From Paenibacillus sp. MBLB1832 (GTDB lineage Bacteria; Bacillota; Bacilli; Paenibacillales; NBRC-103111), in the NCBI RefSeq assembly GCF_032271945.1, contig NZ_CP130319.1, positions 2,189,001 through 2,253,000 of the forward strand: DNA of 64,000 bases, given 5' to 3'. Positions 9,078 to 18,900 of this stretch are shown piece after piece; the stretch's first letter is position 1; each line of letters begins with the position of its first letter. The notes beneath the pieces were generated by a model. It did no database searches, was not told the origin of the DNA, and was given only the letters and a program-made list of their open reading frames with translations. A program made the position numbers and the translations under genes.

Positions 9078-9185
9078 ATGATTCTAATTGACCTGTGGTG
9101 CTCTCTATGATAGGTTTCAATGGAGAGTAAAAAAAGTGCGAAAAATAGCAAAGCTTATCAATACATGCTGATGAGGTGGATTTTG

Positions 9186-11009
9186 TTGGAACTTCAAGTC
9201 ATAAACAGTCCTTTTAACCAAGAGCAAGTTGAATTACTTAATCGTGTCCTGCCGTCGTTAACCGACACCCAACGTATTTGGCTGAGCGGATATCTGACAG
9301 CCCAGCAAGGAGCAGGTCAGGCAGCGGCAGCGCCGACAGCTTCATTACCAACGACTGTGGCCGCACCTGCCATTTCCAAAGAAGTAACCGTGCTATTTGG
9401 ATCCCAGACAGGGAATTCTGCTGGTCTTGCCAAAAAGCTTGCTAAAAAATTAGAAGAACAATCGTTTATTGTGACATTGTCATCGATGAGCGACTTCAAG
9501 CCGAATAACTTGAAAAAGGTACAAAACCTGCTCATGGTTGTAAGTACACATGGGGAAGGCGATCCGCCGGATAATGCGATTTCGTTCTATGAGTTCCTTC
9601 ATAGCAAAAGAGCGCCGCAATTGGATGATCTGCGCTATGCTGTTCTTTCCTTGGGCGACACGTCCTACGAGTTCTTCTGCCAAACGGGCAAAGACTTCGA
9701 CAAGCGTTTGCAAGAACTTGGCGGTAAAACATTAACCGATCGCGTAGATTGCGATGTTGATTTCGATGAGCCGGCAGCGGCTTGGGTTAGCAATGTATTA
9801 GCTGCTTTGAATGCAGCATCTTCCGCATCTGCGCCAGTTGCTGGAGCAGCTGCAGCAGTAGGAAGCGCATCCCCTGAATCCGAGTATTCCAGAACGAATC
9901 CGTTCCAAGCGGAAGTGCTTGAGAACTTGAATTTGAATGGCCGCGGTTCTGACCGTGAAACGCGCCATGTGGAGATTTCCTTGGAAGGCTCCAACTTGCA
10001 ATACGAACCAGGCGATAGCATCGGGGTATTCCCTGAGAATCACCCGCGTCTTGTCAATGAACTGATTCAGGCGATGGAATGGAATGGAAGCACACCAGTG
10101 GCTGTTAACAAAAATGGGGAAGAGCGTCCTTTGCAAGAAGCACTTCTTCGTTACTATGAGATCACAGCACTGACGAAACCATTGCTTGAGCAAGTGGCGA
10201 AACTTTCTTCGAATGAGAAACTGCAAGAGATGGTTGCCCCTGGGAATGAACCAGAGTTGAAGTCTTATATTTATGGACGTGATCTGCTTGATTTGGTTCA
10301 GGATTTCGCTTTGAAAGGCATTCCTGCCAGCCAGTTCGTTGCGATTCTGCGCAAATTGCCTGCTCGCCTTTATTCGATCGCAAGCAGCTCCAAGGCGAAT
10401 CCGGATGAAGTACATGTAACCGTTCGCGCTGTACGCTATGAAGCGAATGGACGTAACCGTTACGGCGTTTGTTCCGTACATTTGGCTGAACGTACACAAA
10501 TTGGTTCAACACTGCCTGTGTATATCCAAAGCAATCCGAACTTCAAACTGCCTGAAAACCCAGAAACGCCAATCATCATGATCGGACCTGGTACTGGCGT
10601 AGCGCCGTTCCGTGCATTCCTTCAAGATCGTGAAGAAACAGGTGCAGAAGGGAAATCCTGGTTGTTCTATGGCGATCAACATTTCGCGACAGACTTCCTA
10701 TACCAAGTTGAAATGCAGCGTTGGCTGAAAGATGGCGTCTTGACGAAGCTGGATGTCGCTTTCTCCCGTGATACGGATCAAAAAGTTTATGTACAACATC
10801 GCATGCAAGAGTCAAGCCGTGAGCTTTATCAATGGCTGCAAGAAGGCGCAGTGGTGTACGTTTGCGGTGATGAGAAGAAAATGGCACACGATGTGAATGC
10901 CGCGTTAGTCTCGATTCTTGAGCAAGAAGGCGGACTAAGCAACGATGAGGCCTTGCAATATTTAGCTAATATGCAACAGCAAAAACGTTATCAACGGGAT
11001 GTTTATTAA
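9186..11009 (+). CDS. cysJ: Sulfite reductase (NADPH) flavoprotein alpha subunit
   Basis: The protein passes electrons from NADPH through FAD and FMN to the hemoprotein CysI for six-electron reduction of sulfite to sulfide. Three domains are visible: an FMN-binding flavodoxin domain ([29 protein letters not shown]), an FAD domain (RLYSIASSS) and an NADP domain ([23 protein letters not shown]). The frame is open from ATG 9120, but I prefer TTG 9186: GAGGTGG lies six bases before it, the resulting [14 protein letters not shown] matches the usual start of Bacillus CysJ, and the length of 607 residues fits the family. cysI follows after 38 bases. Confidence 0.93.
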   Translation: MELQVINSPFNQEQVELLNRVLPSLTDTQRIWLSGYLTAQQGAGQAAAAPTASLPTTVAAPAISKEVTVLFGSQTGNSAGLAKKLAKKLEEQSFIVTLSSMSDFKPNNLKKVQNLLMVVSTHGEGDPPDNAISFYEFLHSKRAPQLDDLRYAVLSLGDTSYEFFCQTGKDFDKRLQELGGKTLTDRVDCDVDFDEPAAAWVSNVLAALNAASSASAPVAGAAAAVGSASPESEYSRTNPFQAEVLENLNLNGRGSDRETRHVEISLEGSNLQYEPGDSIGVFPENHPRLVNELIQAMEWNGSTPVAVNKNGEERPLQEALLRYYEITALTKPLLEQVAKLSSNEKLQEMVAPGNEPELKSYIYGRDLLDLVQDFALKGIPASQFVAILRKLPARLYSIASSSKANPDEVHVTVRAVRYEANGRNRYGVCSVHLAERTQIGSTLPVYIQSNPNFKLPENPETPIIMIGPGTGVAPFRAFLQDREETGAEGKSWLFYGDQHFATDFLYQVEMQRWLKDGVLTKLDVAFSRDTDQKVYVQHRMQESSRELYQWLQEGAVVYVCGDEKKMAHDVNAALVSILEQEGGLSNDEALQYLANMQQQKRYQRDVY

Positions 11010-11047
11010 TTCACGATCCCCGCGATCACGAGAGGAGAAAGCTCACG

Positions 11048-12769
11048 ATGTCAGAAAATAATTTGCTATCGAAGAATAGTGCACCGCATAGTGATGTTGA
11101 ACATATTAAAATCCGCAGTAATTATTTGCGCGGCAGCTTGGAAGAAACGCTGCAAGACCGCATCACAGGTTCCATCCCAGAGGATGACAACCGTTTGATG
11201 AAATTCCATGGAAGCTACATGCAGGATGACCGTGACTTGCGTAACGAGCGTGCGAAGCAAAAGCTGGAACCTGCTTACCAATTCATGCTCCGCGTACGAG
11301 CAGCGGGCGGGATCGTTACGCCTGATCAATGGTTGATGATGGATCGTGTTGCTCAGAAGTATGCGAACGGCACAATTCGTTTGACGACGCGTCAATCATT
11401 CCAATTGCATGGTGTTATCAAATGGAATATGAAGAAAACGATTCAAGAAGTGAACGCGTCCATGCTCAGCACACTTGCTGCTTGCGGTGACGTTAACCGT
11501 AACGTGATGTGTAACCCGAACCCATACCAATCAGATGTACACGGTGAAGTGTATGAGTGGGCGAATCGCATCTCCAACCACTTGGATCCGCGCACGAGAG
11601 CATATCATGAGATATGGCTTGACGGTGAGAAAATCGTGGACAGCCGCGACGATGAAGAGCAGGAGCCGATTTACGGACCTGTGTACTTGCCGCGTAAGTT
11701 CAAAATCGGAATCGCAATTCCGCCATCTAACGATGTTGACGTATACTCCCAAGATCTAGGCTATATTGCTGTTGTTGAAAACGGTCGTTTGGTTGGCTTC
11801 AACGTATCCGTTGGCGGCGGTATGGGGATGTCCCATGGAGATACGAAGACATATCCGCAGGTTGGTCAAGTTATTGGTTTCATCAAGCCGGAGCAAGCGG
11901 TTGATTTGGCTGAGAAAACGGTAATGATCCAACGCGATTACGGCGATCGTTCCGTTCGTAAACATGCACGTTTCAAATACACGATCGATGATCGCGGTAT
12001 CGAGTGGTTCGTGAACGAGCTGCAAACGCGTCTTGGCTGGAACTTGGAGCCGACACGTGCTTTCCATTTCGAATCCAATGGTGATCGTTATGGTTGGGTG
12101 AAAGGCAGCAACGGAAAATGGCACTTCACGCTGTTTATTCAAAACGGCCGCGTCATGGATGATGGCGACTACCGTTTGATGACAGGGCTTCGTGAAATTG
12201 CTAAAGTTCACAACGGCGACTTCCGATTGACGTCGAATCAGAACTTGATTATCGGCAATGTGAGCGCTCAGAAAAAGAAGAAGATCGAAGATTTGATCAA
12301 GGATCACGGCATCACGGATGGCTTACACTATTCCGCGCTGCGTCGTAATTCGATGGCGTGTGTGGCATTCCCAACGTGCGGACTTGCAATGGCGGAATCG
12401 GAGCGTTATCTGCCTTCGCTGGTTACGAAAGTTGAGGCGATCCTTGAGAGCGTTGGACTTCGTGAGCAAGAAATTACGATTCGGATGACAGGTTGTCCGA
12501 ATGGATGTGCGCGTCCGATGCTGGCGGAACTTGCCTTTATCGGAAAAGCTGCAGGTAAGTACAATATGTATCTTGGCGGCGGCTTCGCTGGAAACCGCTT
12601 GAATAAGCTATACAAAGAAAACATCGGTGAATCCGAAATTCTGGATTCCCTCCAAACGATCATTCCGCACTACGCCAAAGAGCGTCAAGCGGATGAACAT
12701 TTCGGAGATTTCGTGATTCGTGCAGGGTATGTAAAGGAAGTTCGTTCGGGTCAAGATTTCCACGCATAA
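11048..12769 (+). CDS. cysI: Sulfite reductase hemoprotein beta subunit
   Basis: This 573-residue enzyme holds the coupled siroheme and [4Fe-4S] cluster where sulfite is reduced to sulfide for cysteine synthesis. The cluster ligands are visible as CVAFPTC (near residue 438) and CPNGC (near 483), the C-X5-C...C-X3-C pattern. The substrate-binding repeat regions [12 protein letters not shown] and [10 protein letters not shown] are also present. GAGGAGAAA precedes the ATG. It forms a complex with CysJ encoded just upstream, and a strong terminator closes the two-gene operon. Other sulfate-assimilation genes are not in this window. Confidence 0.96.
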   Translation: MSENNLLSKNSAPHSDVEHIKIRSNYLRGSLEETLQDRITGSIPEDDNRLMKFHGSYMQDDRDLRNERAKQKLEPAYQFMLRVRAAGGIVTPDQWLMMDRVAQKYANGTIRLTTRQSFQLHGVIKWNMKKTIQEVNASMLSTLAACGDVNRNVMCNPNPYQSDVHGEVYEWANRISNHLDPRTRAYHEIWLDGEKIVDSRDDEEQEPIYGPVYLPRKFKIGIAIPPSNDVDVYSQDLGYIAVVENGRLVGFNVSVGGGMGMSHGDTKTYPQVGQVIGFIKPEQAVDLAEKTVMIQRDYGDRSVRKHARFKYTIDDRGIEWFVNELQTRLGWNLEPTRAFHFESNGDRYGWVKGSNGKWHFTLFIQNGRVMDDGDYRLMTGLREIAKVHNGDFRLTSNQNLIIGNVSAQKKKKIEDLIKDHGITDGLHYSALRRNSMACVAFPTCGLAMAESERYLPSLVTKVEAILESVGLREQEITIRMTGCPNGCARPMLAELAFIGKAAGKYNMYLGGGFAGNRLNKLYKENIGESEILDSLQTIIPHYAKERQADEHFGDFVIRAGYVKEVRSGQDFHA

Positions 12770-12777
12770 TAAGATGA

Positions 12778-12821
12778 CAAAGGCAGTCAAAAGTAGCTAA
12801 CACTTTTGACTGCCTTTTTTT
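12778..12821. terminator. Terminator between cysI and the convergent pseudokinase gene
   Basis: A perfect 15-base stem (12779-12793 with 12803-12817) has a nine-base loop and is followed by T residues. Because the left arm starts with A residues, it can also serve the convergent gene that ends at 12827. Confidence 0.9.
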
Positions 12822-12826
12822 GTGCT

Positions 12827-14050
12827 TTATTGCGAGCCTTTGCTCACCCAGAAGGTCACATTTTCCCCTTGCAGGCTATTAGTCCCTGGTTTCGGATCTT
12901 GCTTGCTGACCGTCCCCTTGGGCAAGGTGCTCGCCTCAATAAAGAAATTGTAATGAAGCCCAGCAGCTAGTGCCATCTTCTCCGCGGCTTCTTGTGTTTG
13001 ACCGACGAGATTCGGAACAACAGTCTCTTCGGAATCGGCGCCTGCGAGAACAGGTTTCGCTGATGCGCTGGGACTAGCTGTCGTGACGATGCTTGCCGTT
13101 GGTGAAGGCGATACAATCACGACCTTCTCAACGATCTTCGGCGAGGACGATGGCCAGACGGCCCAGACGACAATCCCGCCAACAACGAGCGTTGTTGCTG
13201 CGCTCAAGGCAACCTTAGCGAATGTATGGTTGTTGTGTATACGATCAACATCGTCGAGATCTCGAGGCGGTGGAAGTGGATCAGGGGGCTGGGACGAGTC
13301 CATAACCCAATCTTGCTCCCGACTCGATGATTCCGCAGAAGCGACGGTAGTTGTAGATGTAATAGTGGGCGGCAAGCTACGCAAGCCAAACACAAGCGAT
13401 GAGAGCGATGACTGTCCGTGGCAAATAAATTTGATCACCCGAATTAACGCTTGTTTCTGTTCCATCGTTGCGCTTGGGATTGGAGTACGCTCCAAGGTCG
13501 TATGCATAACCTCAAAAGTGTCCGTAATCGGCTCGCCGCCAGTTAGGAGCCCAATCATCAGTCTGCACAGCCCAATCGCGCTTTGCTCCTGGTCTTCGTC
13601 ATCTTCCCAATAGTTAATGACCGACAGTTTATTGTGATCGGATAGCCATAAGTTCTCAGGTCGCACAGAAAAGCCTGTAATCCGTTCTTCCAGTGCATCC
13701 AGCAAAGATACACCTAAATCGCTAATCATCTCGACAACGGCGCTAAAGGGCCATTTACGATTGGAAATAAGCGAAGAGAAAAGGGAACCTGACTTCGCTT
13801 GCAAAATAATTGTGACCGCATCTTCGCTTACTGACGTATCTAAGATGTGATGGAAACCGTCATGGATGAAGGCGGCTTTATCATGTAGGGAGCGTATGTA
13901 GATATCGCCGTGTTGGGGATGGCGAACTGTTTTGCGATACAGGAGTACCTTACGTGACAGGAATACATCATCACCGTAATGGAGTGTTCCATGAGGGAAA
14001 GAGACGATTTGTGTACTTGGCACGTATCGTGAACCAATTCGATCGGACAT
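12827..14050 (-). CDS. Membrane pseudokinase with C-terminal PASTA domain
   Basis: This 407-residue protein has a kinase-like N-terminal domain (about residues 20-225), a Pro/Ser-rich linker, one membrane helix (about 275-300), a Ser/Thr/Pro stalk and a single PASTA domain starting VPNLVGQTQEAAEKMALAAG. The layout is that of PrkC/PknB kinases with an outside PASTA sensor. The catalytic loop reads FSVRPENLWL: HRD is lost, the catalytic Lys is Arg, only the Asn of PEN remains, and DFG is replaced by NYW. It is probably inactive as a kinase and may be a scaffold or sensor. The start is ATG 14050, preceded by AGAGGTAGG; an ATG eight codons upstream has no ribosome site. Divergent neighbours are another signalling pair. 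Confidence 0.75.
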   Translation of the reverse strand: MSDRIGSRYVPSTQIVSFPHGTLHYGDDVFLSRKVLLYRKTVRHPQHGDIYIRSLHDKAAFIHDGFHHILDTSVSEDAVTIILQAKSGSLFSSLISNRKWPFSAVVEMISDLGVSLLDALEERITGFSVRPENLWLSDHNKLSVINYWEDDEDQEQSAIGLCRLMIGLLTGGEPITDTFEVMHTTLERTPIPSATMEQKQALIRVIKFICHGQSSLSSLVFGLRSLPPTITSTTTVASAESSSREQDWVMDSSQPPDPLPPPRDLDDVDRIHNNHTFAKVALSAATTLVVGGIVVWAVWPSSSPKIVEKVVIVSPSPTASIVTTASPSASAKPVLAGADSEETVVPNLVGQTQEAAEKMALAAGLHYNFFIEASTLPKGTVSKQDPKPGTNSLQGENVTFWVSKGSQ

Positions 14051-14261
14051 GGAATAACCTACCTCTCTGCACATTCATTCTCTATACTGTACATCTTTTT
14101 GCGACGTATGGGAATCATCTTGTGAAAAATGAAACCAAACCGGGCAAGTCTATCTTTTTATAGGACTTTATATGATTCTACTATGCGACATTAGCCCTAG
14201 AATGATATGATTAGGTCAATCTACGATATGACAAAAAAAGCCATTATAAGGAGTGAATTTG

Positions 14262-15902
14262 TTGAAAAAGGTCGCAATTTTGGGCGGAGGCGTTGCGGGA
14301 CTTAGTGCTGCTCATGAGCTAATTCTAAGAGGCTACCAGGTTTCTGTCTACGAGAGTCGAAATATTCCAGGGGGGAAGGCAAGAAGTATGCCTTTCAAAG
14401 GCAGCGGTAAAGGAGGAAGACGTGATTTGCCAGGCGAGCATGGGTTCCGACTATTCCCTCGCTTTTACCGACATGTCATTGATACCTTGAAACGAATCCC
14501 TTATGGGGATAAGACAGTGTACGACAATTTAACCGAAGTATCGCGTTTAGACATTGCTTCTTTTACAGATCCGATTCAACCTCTACCTGCTAAAGTGGCA
14601 TTGAACATAGAAAACTTGTCAATTTTGAAAGGTTTGATTGATCACAAACTAGGGCTGACCAACAGCGATTTGAGGCAATATCGACGCAGATTATGGCAAG
14701 TGATGACCAGTTGTGAAGAGCGGATTCGCGAAGAGTATGATGGGGTTGATTGGTGGGATTTCATCCATGCGAAAGAGCAGTCTCAGGCCTTTTTGAAAAT
14801 TTTCGCGGGATTTACCACGACTTTAGTCGCATGCCAATCGAAGGTGGCGAGTACGCAAACCGTGGGTCCTGTTGCGGCCCAAATGACACTTGATCTCACA
14901 ACGCCAGGGACGAGCTTCGTAAGGCTGTTGAATGGACCAACGAATGATAAATGGATTTATCCTTGGATGACCTATCTGCAGGATCAAGGTGTCGATTATC
15001 ATTTGGAAGCCAGAGTGGAAGGTTTCCGATGTGAGGATGGCAGAATCATAGGTGTCCAAGTTACGGAATATGGGAAATCCATCGAAATTGAAGCGGATTA
15101 CTATATTGCTGCGTTTCCTGTTGAGGTCATGGGCCCGCTAATTTCGCCAGAAATGCTGCAAGCGGACCCTTCACTCTATGGAGTGAAACGACTGGTTGAT
15201 TCCGTCGAGTGGATGAATGGCATCCAATTCTATCTGAATGAAGATGTGACAATCACACACGGACACGTCATCTATTTGGATGCGCCATGGGCATTAACCT
15301 CGGTATCCCAAAAACAGTTCTGGCCAGACATCGAGTTAAGTGAATATGGGGACGGCCGTGTAAAAGGCATATTGTCTGTAGATATTTCGGATTGGGACAT
15401 GCCTGGCATTTTATATGGAAAACCCGCTGTAAATTGCACGCTGGAAGAAGTAAAAGAAGAAGTCTGGGAGCAATTAAAGCGTAGCCTGAATACGGGAGAT
15501 TCTGTTATCTTAAAAGATGACATGCTTCATTCCTGGTTCTTGGACAGTGAAATCCAATATGATCCTGTCGATCAAAGATGCAAAAATAATTCACCATTGT
15601 TTATTAATCGCAAGGATACTTGGAAAGATCGTCCAGAAGCCTATACACGTATTCCTAACTTGTTCTTGGCATCCGATTATGTGCGCACGAACACGAATCT
15701 CGCAACGATGGAAGGCGCGAACGAAGCGGCGCGACGAGCGGTCAATGCCATTTTACAACAAGATGAATCGTTGGAGCAGCCTTGTGAGATCTGGGATATG
15801 TATACATTTGAAATTGGCAATATCGATATCTTGAAGCGTTTCCGTGAGCATGACAAGAAGCGGTTTGAACAAGGGCAGCCTTGGAATGGTAAATTGCGTT
15901 AG
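14262..15902 (+). CDS. FAD-dependent oxidoreductase, amine-oxidase/hydroxysqualene dehydroxylase type
   Basis: This protein of about 546 residues has an N-terminal Rossmann FAD site VAILGGGVAGLSAAHELILR followed by the typical ESRNIPGGKAR, as in phytoene desaturases, HpnE-type hydroxysqualene dehydroxylases and flavin amine oxidases. The C-terminal FAD contact is near LATMEGANEAARRAVNAIL. The conserved PGEHGFRLFPRFYRHV is typical of this desaturase-like group. I chose TTG 14262, eight bases after AAGGAG; GTG 14253 overlaps that site. Its substrate is not known; an isoprenoid is a family-based guess, and no other terpenoid gene is close. Its stop is only 17 bases from the giant kinase gene, so they form an operon. 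Confidence 0.78.
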   Translation: MKKVAILGGGVAGLSAAHELILRGYQVSVYESRNIPGGKARSMPFKGSGKGGRRDLPGEHGFRLFPRFYRHVIDTLKRIPYGDKTVYDNLTEVSRLDIASFTDPIQPLPAKVALNIENLSILKGLIDHKLGLTNSDLRQYRRRLWQVMTSCEERIREEYDGVDWWDFIHAKEQSQAFLKIFAGFTTTLVACQSKVASTQTVGPVAAQMTLDLTTPGTSFVRLLNGPTNDKWIYPWMTYLQDQGVDYHLEARVEGFRCEDGRIIGVQVTEYGKSIEIEADYYIAAFPVEVMGPLISPEMLQADPSLYGVKRLVDSVEWMNGIQFYLNEDVTITHGHVIYLDAPWALTSVSQKQFWPDIELSEYGDGRVKGILSVDISDWDMPGILYGKPAVNCTLEEVKEEVWEQLKRSLNTGDSVILKDDMLHSWFLDSEIQYDPVDQRCKNNSPLFINRKDTWKDRPEAYTRIPNLFLASDYVRTNTNLATMEGANEAARRAVNAILQQDESLEQPCEIWDMYTFEIGNIDILKRFREHDKKRFEQGQPWNGKLR

Positions 15903-15919
15903 GAAGTAGGAGGCTGTGA

Positions 15920-18900
15920 GTGGTGGTTTTTACAGATTATGATTTCATCAAACAGATCAGTCGGAATGAACGGACGGTTTTCTATCGCGCAGTTCATAAG
16001 GTAACGATGGAGAAGGTGATGATCCGAGCACTGCGCTCAGACTTCCCGCGCTCATCCGATATCGCAAAGCTGAAACGGGAACACGAGGTAGGGAGTCCGT
16101 TGGACATCCCAGGCATTCTCAAGCCTTTGACATTGTGGCAAAATCCTACGAATGTGGCTTTGATTCTCGAGGATTTTGACGGAGTGCCGCTTGCCGATCT
16201 GCTGCCGTTGTATACACAATCCATCACAGCTTTCTTAGCTGGGGCGATTCAATTAGTCAAAATAATTGGCGATTTACATCAAAGGTATGTGATCCATAAA
16301 GATATTAACCCAAGTAACATTCTCGTCAATGTGGATACGAAGATGATGAAATTACATGATTTCAGCATTGCTTCGTTTACAAGGGAGCGGCAAGAAATCA
16401 TCGATCCCCTGCTGCTAGAAGGGACGCTTCGCTACATGTCTCCTGAGCAGACGGGACGAATGAATCGCATCATCGATTACCGGACGGACTATTATTCCTT
16501 AGGTGTTACCTGCTACGAAATGCTTACAGGACGACTGCCTTTCCAAACGGACGATCCGATCGAGTTGATCCATTGTCATTTGGCTGTAACGCCTCCTGCG
16601 CCTGATAGCTTGGACTTAGGCATTCCTAAGGCTGTTTCTGACATTGTGATGAAATTGCTTGCCAAAAATGCAGAAGATCGCTATCAAAGCGCATATGGTA
16701 TCGTACAAGATTTAACGCATTGTTTGACCCAACTTACGGCGGGTGAACGTTTAGACGATTTTCAAGCTGGTCGTTATGATCTGACCGATATGTTTCAAAT
16801 CCCTCAAGGGTTGTATGGCCGAGAGAATGAAACTACGAAACTCCTTCACGTGTATGAGCAAGCTACGCATGGCTCTCTTGAAGCGGTATGGGTAACAGGT
16901 GAATCCGGATTTGGCAAAACCTTTCTGATCGGTGAAACGATGCGAACGATCATGAAAGATCGTGGTTGGTTTCTCTCGGGTCGATTTGAGCCGAATAAAC
17001 AGCATGTCTCGTATCAGGCGCTCTCGAATGCGTTGCGCGGATTGGTACGACAGCTTCTGACAGGGAAAAATCGGGAAATTGACGATTATCGCAAACGATT
17101 GTTAGAGGTCGTCGGGACAAGCGGCAGCGTCTTGATTGATCTTATTCCAGAGCTTGTTTTACTTATTGGGGAACAACCGAGCGCTAAACAGCTGCCTCAG
17201 CAAGAAGCCCAGAAGCGTTTGAACTATTTGCTGCAGCAATTTTTATTTTTATTTTCGGGAAAAAATCACCCTATCGTCTTGTTTTTGGACGATTTACAGT
17301 GGGCGGATGCAGCATCGTTACAATTCCTTAATTTAATGCTGAATGATTCACAAATGCGTTATTTCCTCTTTATTGGAGCCTATCGCGGAGAGTACGATAC
17401 GAACTGGTTGTCCTCGATGCATGTGCAATTGCTGGATAAGCTGCCTGCGCGATTAGTTGCTGAACGGATTGTATTGCAAGCGCTGAAAACCGAAGACGTC
17501 CGCAGCCTAGTTGCCGAAGCCTTAGCGACGAGTGCAGATGAGGTAGAAGGCTTGGCGCAGCTTGTTTTGCAGAAAACAGGGGGAAATCCGTTCTTCATCA
17601 AGGTGTTCTTGACCGCGCTTTATGAGCAGGGCGTACTTACCTTTGACTATGAGATGAATCGTTGGACATGGGATTTGGACGAAATTCAGCTTCTGCGCAT
17701 TACGGATAATCTCATGTTCCTGCTCGCGGAGAAACTAGAACGAATGCCCGCTAGAACACAGCATTTAATGCGTTTAGCCGCCTGTTTAGGCGTATCGTTT
17801 GATCTGGAAACCCTTGGCATTATTATGCAGAAATCTTTTGCAGAGACGCTGCATGAACTGGAATTGACCATCCAAAATGGACTAATCATCCCTGTGGGGA
17901 CAGCTTATAAATTTTTTCAAGAAGGTCAGAGTGATTCCAAAGCTAGAGATATTCGTTTCACCTTTATCCACGACTCGATTCAAGAAGCTGTTTATGGCTC
18001 CATAGAGGAGTCCATGCTGCCAGATATGCATCTCACGATTGCGCGCATGTTGATCGAAGCGTTGGGCGAGAAAGAATTGAATGAACGGTTGTTGGAGATT
18101 GTCCATCATTTGAATTTAGGGTCATCCTTGATTCGGGAGCAGCAGGAGCTTAAACAATTGCTTGCCTACAATCATTATGCAGGACGCAAAGCGAAATCTT
18201 CGAATGCGTATCAATCGGCGATTCAATATTTGGATAAGGCGCTGGATGTGCTGGCATTGATCGACGGCGATGAACTCGATGAGCGCAGCTATGACATTCG
18301 ATTAGAGAAGTCGGAGGGCTTGTATCTGAACGGGCAGGCCGATGAAGCGGCGAAGTTATACGAGCAGCTGCTGCAAGAGCCACTATCTCGTGAGCAGAAG
18401 CTGGAAGTATATAATTTGCAAGTTGTCTTATATACGAATATTGGCAAACAGCATCAGAGCGTGCAAGTCGGGCTTAAAGCATTGGCCGAGTATGGCATCC
18501 GGATATCTGACTCCCCATCGACACCTTATGTACTCGTCAACTTTCTCGATGTGAAAAGAAGGATTGGGCGAAGAACGACACTTGATCTGTATGAACTGCC
18601 CGTTATGGCCGATCCGTTTCAAATCAAGCTCATGAATTTGATGATCAATGTGGCCGTTTCCGCCTATTTTGTAGATACGAAATTGTTCGGACCTTTTATG
18701 TTTAGTATGATCAAAAACGCCTTGAAATACGGGAACACACCGTCAATGGCGTATGTGTATAGCGCGTATGGACTTATTCTTGGTTCGGGCTTTGGCGACT
18801 ATCAAGGCGGTTATCTGTTCGGTCAGCTGGGTGAGCGGATGAATGCACGTTTTCAATCGCATCCGTATCGCAGCAAAAGCTATTTCGCTTTAGGGCTGTT

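Noticed and set aside
9120-9185. ATG 9120 as cysJ start
   Set aside because: No ribosome site, and the added 22 residues are not part of the family; TTG 9186 has GAGGTGG and fits the family start.
9798-10499. 233-residue minus-strand frame inside cysJ
   Set aside because: It is a shadow of the cysJ coding frame, with no ribosome site and unnatural composition.
13083-13613. 176-residue frame on the plus strand
   Set aside because: It is antisense to the pseudokinase gene; low-complexity Ser/Gly text mirrors the Pro/Ser linker.
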